Made by a program: the position numbers and the translations under genes. From contig JAAGOF010000251.1 of assembly GCA_010645155.1 (NCBI GenBank), positions 986,010-1,050,009 on the forward strand: 64,000 bases of DNA. Direction: 5' to 3'. The DNA comes from Tigriopus japonicus (lineage: Eukaryota; Arthropoda; Copepoda; Harpacticoida; Harpacticidae). This document shows, in pieces, positions 56,723-64,000 of the stretch. The notes under the pieces are model-generated. The model had not been told where the DNA came from, did no database searches, and worked only from the letters and a program-made list of their open reading frames with translations. Position 1 is the first letter of the stretch. Every line of letters starts with the position of its first letter.

Positions 56723-59700
56723 ATGACGAGAAGACCACCAACCCAAGGGTCTTCGATGAGAAGAAGGCTGCATTATGAATGTGCTTCAAGTCGTGGCCTT
56801 TGGGGTGAACCAATGACATTTAGCTGGAGCGTGGTGTTGGTTCTCATATCACTTTTGACAGGTGAGTTGATCTTGGCGCATTCGTTTTGCATTTAGAGCG
56901 TTTCCCAAAATGGATGGTTCATGGAATATTTTCCCTAGGTTCCAAACAACAATCACAGAGTCTTATTCACGGGATTGATTTCGACTTTCAAGTCTAGCTT
57001 GATGCCAGAGAGAAAGGGGGGAGGGTTTATTTGCATGCGTGCCGGTTTCACTTGGTTCCGTAATGGTTTGAATGGTTGCTCTATTCTCCCTATTCACGCA
57101 AAGGTCTCGTTCGAGTCAATAAGGCCGTGATTTGTCATTTGTTCCTTTGTTGTAACCAGCAGACTCTAACAACTTGGGTTCACAGATGGAAAGGATTTCT
57201 AGAAAACTTTGCAAAATATAAATTATCCTCCAATGTCCAAAGATCGCATTTTTTCCATGTTGCTTTTGTTTAAAAAATGTGCAAGTCCCGAACTAAATGT
57301 TTTTAATCGAATGCTGATTGCTATCTAGAGATTGGATTACTTCTATGAGTTGATAAGTACCAGAAAGGCTCAAGGTGGAACGAAGGAACAAGGAACACAA
57401 GGGGCATGGAACACAAGGTGGCTACGTAGAATCAAGACAGGAGGAGCAAATAGGGGAGGGAAGGTGGAAAGACGGAAGGAAAGGTTAACCACGAAGGCGG
57501 CCAAAAAGCAGCATGAGTGGAAAATTAAATAAGAAAACGGAAAACTAATTCCACCGAGGCTCTCTCTCTCACTCACTCACTCACTTACCCACAGGCAGAC
57601 ACACATTGAGTGTTCTGTGTAGGGTAAGTATCCAAGCCATGTAGCTCTCAATGGATTATCTGTCGTACTTTGCGAATGCATTTGAAATTCCTTTTGGTCG
57701 AACTCAGCACAAACAAGAAGCCAATATATCGTTGGCCACCATCTGGTCTGATCGGGTGCTTGTCAGGGGCTTTTTGTTTAACGATTTTGATGTCGTAACT
57801 TTCGCCAATCAACCGCTCTGTGTGTCTGTCGTCCACTTAGTCGTCGAGGCTTTGTCATCAATTGCCAGCTTTATGCGATAAAGAGCCTCCTATGGCTCAT
57901 ATTTTAATGCCATCTTGCGCGAAGTGGATGAACAAGGAAGGAAAGCGCTCACAACAAGTGCCTTGTAATCATTGTCTGTGAGTGATCACCCAATAGATCA
58001 CGCCAATAATTCCCGCCCCAAAATCGAGAAATCCTCTTGAAACCTCCTTGATGTGCTGAGTTTGCAAAGGTTTTTGTTACTGGGCAAAATACATTCAATT
58101 TGAAAGTAGAAACCAAACAGTCATCGCCCAATCTCGTCTTTGTTTGGCATGGTAGGATGCCAATTCAAAGGTTTTAGGATTGTGACAATGAATTAGGCAG
58201 AGAATAAGAAAGAAGAAATGGATGATATAAAAGTGACCATAATATTTTACACTTAAACCTCATAAAAATAACTCACAATTTTCTTTTACTTGGTGTGATG
58301 ACCCAAACAAGATAAAACGCTTTATTGGGTTAAAATTTGGAAAATTTATTGCTTCTAATTTGCATCTAACCAAAACACGAATTTAGTTTTTGTAACAAAA
58401 TAGAGGTCGTTATTCTTATTCCAAAACGAGTTGGATGGCGGTGATTTTGCAATTTATTTTTAACAAATTTTCCTCTTTAATCGTCTTATTTAAATTCTGT
58501 CAATGTTTAGACTGTTTGCACCCGAATCGATTCAAACACTCAGATTGAGGATTGCAAAAAAGTTTTGGCATTTTGAAAGGTTTTTTAATGACTGGAACTT
58601 ATTAATTACTTTGTAATTCTATCTTGGCCATTCTACTAATCTCAAATAAAGCTTCGTGGGGATTCTTTAATAACTTGCGTTAAATTTTTTTCTTTAATTT
58701 ATACAAGTTTGGACCAATTACTTTTTCGACGAGATTATGATTTATTTTTTTTGACAATAAACCCAACACATCTCTCCTCTTTCGAAGAGATTGAAAGCCA
58801 AACGCCATAAAACGTTAACTGGAAAATCTTCAAGTCGGCTGAACGTGCTGAGTGAGGGTCAACATTTGAAATATTTCAAAACGAATTTATGATTTTGTGA
58901 ATGTTTTTTAAATGTCTTTTAATGATTTATTGTTGTTATTCGAACATATAATACTTTTGTAAACCTGTTCCCTTGCAAGTATTGAAAAAATAAACCAACA
59001 AGAAATAAAATATACCCACACAACGTTTGTGAACATTGGCTGCCAATCCAAACAACATGGCGATCATATGACGTAGATAAAAAAATTAAAGGACGTTAAG
59101 ATAATAAGTGTTGGCTTTTCAAGCGTAGAAAAAGCGATCAATACAACGTTTATAATCTCTAAACGAGTTGCACAATAAATTACTTACTTTGCTCTAAATA
59201 TTTCAATTGCCCCAAATTTTCGGTTACTTGAATTTATGAAAATATGTTCAATCTATGACTATATTGTTTTAACATGCACTGTCCTTTCATTAGCAGCGAC
59301 AACAAATGTTTCAAAAAAAAGAAGATCCAACGACTCCAAGCTAAATTGATACTTGTTCTTTCAGAATGTACAACGCTTCAATTGGAGGCTGTTTTAGTGC
59401 CCCAATTCCGTTTCCGAGGTCAAAATGCCACATTGCTGTGCAAATATGAGCTCGATCCCAACGAGTACTTGTTCTCCCTCAAATGGTACAAAGAGGAAAC
59501 GGAATTCTATCGATACACTCCTCCAGATCAAGCCACGCAACCTCTCATCAACCACAGACCCGATGACCTGTACTATGTCAAAGAGGGCGGATCTGGGCAT
59601 GACCACACCATGCCCAAAGGCAATGTCCAGACTTGGCGAGTACCTGGCATCAAAATTGATGTATGTTGTTTCTCTGACTGAGGTTTTACTCCGACATATA

Positions 59701-60141
59701 AGGAAACTGGCCAATTTTACCTTCTTTCTTTACTAGCTGAATGAGTCTACTCCCCAAAAAGTGGAACTAAAACGCGTGAGCTTCAAATCCACGGGGATGT
59801 ACCGATGTGAGGTCACTACCATTGTTCATAACTCCCGTGGGGGCTTTGGGGGCTATCCAGTGCCTAGAGGCTTTCACATGAAAGAGTCGGTCAATCGGAT
59901 GACCGTTGTAGGTAGGTCCTTGAATCTCGGAGGCCTTGATTTGTGTCGAGCCTTGCTAAAAATCCAACCCATCAACTTTCCAGAGCTTCCGTCAGCGTTA
60001 CCGAGAATCACAGGAGGTGAGGTGGATCCAATTGAGAAGAGTATCATCGTTTATCGTCCGGGTGACATGCTTAACCTTACTTGTATCTCGGCCCCTTCCA
60101 ACCCACCGGCCGAACTTGAATGGCGAATCAATGGCAGATCC
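56723..60141 (+). CDS. Beaten-path-like immunoglobulin-superfamily protein, exons 1-4 visible
   Basis: Exons: about 56723-56861, 59365-59660, 59737-59911 and 59984-60141; phases fit (1, 0, 1, 0). Exon 1 ends in a hydrophobic signal sequence (FSWSVVLVLISLLT); the start may be the Met at 56723, 56750 or 56813. The first Ig domain has the Beat hallmarks: VPQFRFRGQNATLLCKYEL, then SLKWYKEETEFYRYTP, then STGMYRCEVTT. Exon 4 (LPRITGGEVDP...NLTCISAPSNPPAELEWRING) opens the second Ig domain. Beat proteins are cell-surface or secreted ligands of Sidestep proteins in arthropod axon guidance. The second half of domain 2 and the C-terminus are not seen. Read-through into the intron stops after about 27 codons. 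A minus-strand gene begins 48 bp further on. Intron 1 is 2.5 kb. Confidence 0.85.
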
Positions 60142-60188
60142 GTGAGTATTGAAAGTTTTTTTTTTGTTTACTTGACCATTAATAAGCG

Positions 60189-61608
60189 TTATTCAATGAG
60201 CTCAAAACAAGGTTCGTAATCTTCGTTAGAGAAAACACACGTGGCTGTGTCCAAAGCCACGGTCATGAATTTTTGCAGGATGGGGAAGAAGAAGTCGAAA
60301 AGTTCCTTGTTGCCACTGGTCAAAATTTCATTGCAGTTGAAAACCTGAAATGCAGTTGAAAAATGAACTCCATTTGACATCCAGTTTGAAATTAGGTTGC
60401 GAGATAGTTATTAGTTATACCGTGACGCGGAGGCTCAGGGTGCCTTCGTTGTCAATCAGATCAGTGGTTGAATCGATGTCAATCAGTCCAATGGAAGGAT
60501 CAGGGACCTTAAAAGATGCAGTACTGATTCGGCAGTAGGCTAGAAAAGGATAAAAAATAACTTCAAGCCCATGTTGTGGCTTTTTGACGATAAGGGGGAT
60601 CCTTACCTTCAGAATCAACCTCAATTCCGGTCACATTAACTTCCAATCCTTCGGGCTAAAAGGTAAAGCAAATCGTCTGATTTTGTTTGAAATGACAGTC
60701 ATCCTGAATCTTTAACCATAACTCTTGTTAAAAATGTAAGAAACTACACGTATCATAAATTTGTTTCATTATTGGAAAGAATGGAAATAAATTAACGCAA
60801 TTTTGTAAAAAATGTACCTATCTCTGACTACATGTAATAATTCGGTCAGGATGAAAAGAAACATTTTGGATTTATCAACCTGATAGTTTTCAATCTTTTT
60901 ATACAAGTTGAGCAAATGTTCATGGCTTTACCATTTGGCAAATAATGCAGATTAAAAATGTTTTAAGACACATTCAACCAATTTTAGTTGTTATCCTATC
61001 TCTAAAAAACATCCAAGCATGAAAGGCAAACAAGCGTTGGTGGAGGTGTCCTGTAGTATTCGTTTTCCTCCCCACTTTTTCTGTCCCTTGGACTTTGCTC
61101 CCTTCCTGGCCTTCGTAGAACGTACCCCTTGCTGCTCTTCGTTTATGACCTTTTTAAGGGCCTTGGACAAGATTTCCCTGTCGACCACTTCCATCCACTT
61201 GGTCCAGGTCTCTTCGGCATTCTCTGAGCTCACATTTAAAGGTATTTCAGACTGGGAACACGGGATGGTTCCATCAGGAATGAAATCACAGGCGGGAAAG
61301 CCATTTGTCTGCAACAAATGAACACCAATTTCCTTTTACAACTCGGGGCTATCTTGAAACGAGGATTGGCCATATTTAGGAGGCTCTCACTCGTCAAATG
61401 GGTAGACGAGACGCTTTCTTTGGCAGATTCTATCAATCGCATCTTGTGACTTATCTTTGATACCAGAAATGACTTGACGATTTTTACCTTCACCAAAGAA
61501 AACGTTCTGGAAATTTCGATACTTTGGGAAAGTACAAAATAGACAAGTGGAAATACGAACCATCAAATAACAGAGTGACAAAACAAAGAACACTTTTTGG
61601 TTCACCAT
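60189..61608 (-). CDS. Unrecognised small secreted protein, several exons, model incomplete
   Basis: The well-supported 3' exons are 60655-60607, 60539-60421 and 60344-60189 (stop); phases fit. They encode PEGLEVNVTGIEVDSE, AYCRISTASFKVPDPSIGL and VFNCNEILTSG...DYEPCFELIE. The likely first exon (61608 to about 61395) starts MVNQKVFFVLSLCYLMVRIS, a good signal peptide, followed by FCTFPKYRNFQNVFFGEG. A middle exon beginning at 61308 (TNGFPACDFIPDGTIPC..., then a Lys-rich stretch) is probable. However, the donor of exon 1 (GA/GTGAG, phase 2) does not match that acceptor in phase, and no clean donor for the middle exon was found. A missing exon, an indel or a wrong boundary is likely. Cysteines are few and regularly placed. 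I do not recognise the family. Confidence 0.55.
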
Positions 61609-61844
61609 TTTGGTGTTGAGTCAGTATGGATGGTTAGGTGCCAAATTTGATACTGGCTTTTGCACCTTCTCGGTTGACCACCTTAACAATTAAACGAATG
61701 AGTGTGCATCCGTGTACGAATCAAAACCAGATTTATTATGTAACTGTCGCTCAAAAGACATAATTGTGTCTGTGAGTCCCGTGGTTAGCAGCCATTTCGG
61801 CTGAAAACAGGTATAGGTGGTTCATAACAACTCGAAAACAAAAG

Positions 61845-61850
61845 TTTATT
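61845..61850 (-). terminator. Poly(A) signal of the arylsulfatase gene
   Basis: AATAAA on the minus strand about 40 bases after the stop codon at 61892-61890. Position and sequence are typical of a short 3' UTR. Confidence 0.6.
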
Positions 61851-61889
61851 TGTTCCAGGAAGTCATTGGTCGGACTGGTTCTTTTTCAC

Positions 61890-64000
61890 TCAGACTGGAA
61901 ACTGAGCTTGAATATCGGCGTCAAAGATTGTGGGTATCCTGGTTTTAGCTCGATCGATCTCAAATACTCTTTTCATGGTTTGCGGGCGTAAATGATCCCT
62001 CCAATTCGTCCAAGTGTAGTTCCAAAATTTTGGATCAGCGTCGATGTCATAGGGCGTGTTCACGCCTTTGATAGCAGAATCTTGAAAGGCAAGAGCAATA
62101 CTACGGAGTTTGGTGAGAATTTGAGGAAATTCTTCCGCCAAGTTGTTTCTTTCACAAGGGTCCCGAACAATATTAAAAAGGCAATCTTCCTTCAAGGCAT
62201 CACAAGAGGTGACAGAATCTTCTGCTGGACATTGGACCTTAGCTTTTTTTCGAAGTCTAAGTATTTTCTTTTTTGAAGGTGGGCCGTAACCGACAGATCT
62301 CAATGCTCGAGCAGCAGGACTTGATACGATGTTCATGAGATTGTATTCCTTTGATTCGTTTTTACCGGAGTCTCCAAACCACTCGGTGTATTGTGCGCCG
62401 CTAAACGGAGATCCTGTATGAACACAAAACAAAATCAGGCAACACATTTTCTTATTGTTATAAGGCATCAATACGAGAGCCTACGTGTATTTGATCATAT
62501 TAAAATTTGTCTATTAAAGAAGTGTTACGTTTCATAAACATTAAAAAATTGTCAACTTAGCATCCTAAAAAATGGCTCGCACATTCATGTTCATAAAGAA
62601 AAAAATAATGCTTTCTTTGTTGAACTTTGGAAATTGATATTCGCAAAAATGGAACGAAAAACACAACCCAATATGTAGTTTTAAGAACTCGAAGCGTTTT
62701 ATGAAGAAGATTGATTAGATTAAGATGAATTAAGTATGCGTCAGTATGCGTCACCTTCGTTTGTTTACTTACCCCAAAATTACTCTGAATTACTATTGAA
62801 ATTTAGCGTAAAAAACAAGATATGAGAATATTCACATAAGAGTTACCATAATTGAATTTCCAGTCTCCATGACGCACAGCAACAAACAATCTTGAGGTAG
62901 GAGATCCATGAAATACGGTAGTCCTCGGAGACGGGTCTCCATTAGAAATCGTTTGCCATACGTTCATTCCATCGATTTGTGGAATTGACACATCAGTTCC
63001 TAAACGAAAACAAGCATTTACACATTAACTGTCTTTCAAAGCTAAAGTAGATCACGCAAAACACTCATACCTGAAGCCGCTGAAAGCAGGGTTGGCAGTA
63101 AGTCTTGAATGGTAATGAGATCGCGAGACACCCGATGGGGTTTGACTATCAATGGGCTCCAAATAGCCGCCACACCCCGAACTCCGCCTTCAAAAAGAGT
63201 GCCTTTCATCTAAAAGAAATTCATTCATCACTTTTAAAAATTAGCAGGGGTGCCAATATGAACTCACCCCTCGGAGAGGAAAATTAGAACCATCGCTGAA
63301 ATCGTAGCCTTCGCTAGCTCCACCATTGTCTGTACTGAAGAGGATTATTGAGTTTGCCAGCATTTTTGTTTCTTTCAGTTTCATTATTATCTTCCCAACA
63401 GATTGATCCAGAGCATAAACCCCCGCTGTAAATGTTTTTTATATAGATATACTCATTAGTATATTCTTATACTCAATGGTACATTCTTGAAGTTATTATC
63501 AAATACGATAGAGAATCAAATCCCAAATAAACGAAGGTTGCTCAAAGCGAATTGATAAAAAATTGTAAAAATGTGATCCAATTAGTGAAGTTTGAGCTAT
63601 TCAAGATCACATTCAAAAAACAGCTTCGCGAAGATTTTCATGGCTTCAATTCCTTTTTGGGAAAATACTATTTAGATTCTAAAGACATCTCAAAAGAGTT
63701 TTGTCAACATGATTTATCATTTGGTCTTTTTTTCAGGAGTTTTACAGACATAAATTCTATAATGATTTCATATCTAATTGTGGTAATACAGACATGTAAA
63801 GACGACATTTCTGCCACTGAAAAAGTTTTACGGATAAAAAGTTATTAGTTTTGAATCTTATTTTGGTTACATCCTGGCGCTGGTTCCGATTTACAATAAA
63901 TGGTTGAGTCGATTAAAAAGTCATAATTTCCAAATCAATGATCTTCATAGTATGTCTCACCCGCTAATTCGTGTCGGTAAGGGTAATCTTTTGTACTTAA
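61890..64000 (-). CDS. Arylsulfatase (type B-like), 3' part of the gene
   Basis: Exons: more than 64000-63961, 63425-63268, 63209-63071, 62999-62847 and 62413-61890 (stop); all phases fit. The fragment begins KDYPYRHELA and continues YALDQSVGKIIMKLKET. It has the sulfatase block FSTDNGGASEG, in which the Asp-Asn pair binds calcium, then MKGTLFEGGVRG with the active-site Lys. IQDLLPTLLSAASG, PQIDGMNVWQTI, DWKFNYG and LFNIVRDPCERNNLAEEFP follow, all in arylsulfatase B order. The enzyme removes sulfate from glycosaminoglycans or related sugars, in lysosomes or secreted. The N-terminal half with the formylglycine Cys motif (CxPxR) lies beyond the window, so activity cannot be judged. The last exon has a Lys/Arg-rich insert (PPSKKKILRLRKKAK). 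Confidence 0.9.

Overview
The window is nuclear DNA from an intron-rich protostome, most likely an arthropod. It encodes innexins (protostome gap-junction proteins), a Beaten-path-type Ig protein (an insect/crustacean axon-guidance family), an S1 serine protease and an arylsulfatase. All have GT..AG introns, some very short (63 nt). A crustacean, perhaps a copepod, is my inference; nothing here proves it. The DNA is AT-rich and loaded with mobile elements, and host genes occupy well under half of it.

Layout. 1-4.4 kb: a broken non-LTR retrotransposon (reverse-transcriptase fragment) beside a short inverted repeat. 4.5-11.8 kb: an innexin cluster on the minus strand, made of one complete four-exon gene (4495-6165), a second four-exon gene (9721-11188) and a further innexin first exon (11634-11819) that could be an alternative N-terminus for the second gene. 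Transposon pieces lie between them. 11.8-14.9 kb: no gene seen. 14.9-17.4 kb: a 2.5 kb element with 14-bp terminal inverted repeats and a 6-bp target duplication. Near its ends it has tandem repeats, and inside it a LINE that retains only its ORF1. 17.5-21.4 kb: dispersed repeats and a tRNA-like relic. 21.48-26.24 kb: a Ty3/mag-like LTR retrotransposon with 99-bp LTRs, whose 5' coding half is inverted relative to its 3' half.

26.7-34.9 kb (minus strand): a six-exon gene for a large secreted cysteine-rich protein with a propeller-like C-terminal half. 37.3-39.8 kb (plus strand): a four-exon secreted trypsin-like protease with a TATA box. 40-56.5 kb: a long gene-poor stretch with several small DNA transposons, including hAT-type MITEs with clean 8-bp target duplications, and a striking excess of GTTCC/GGAAC words. 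56.7-60.1 kb (plus strand): a Beat-like Ig gene whose recognisable exons stop part-way through the second Ig domain. 60.2-61.6 kb (minus strand): a small unrecognised secreted-protein gene directly against the end of the Beat gene. 61.9-64 kb (minus strand): the 3' part of an arylsulfatase gene that continues past the window.

The host genes do not form one pathway. The innexins build gap junctions, the Beat protein acts in neural recognition, and the protease, cysteine-rich protein and sulfatase are secreted, lumenal or lysosomal. Exon boundaries were placed by hand from GT..AG sites, reading-frame phase and family similarity, so each should be checked against RNA data.
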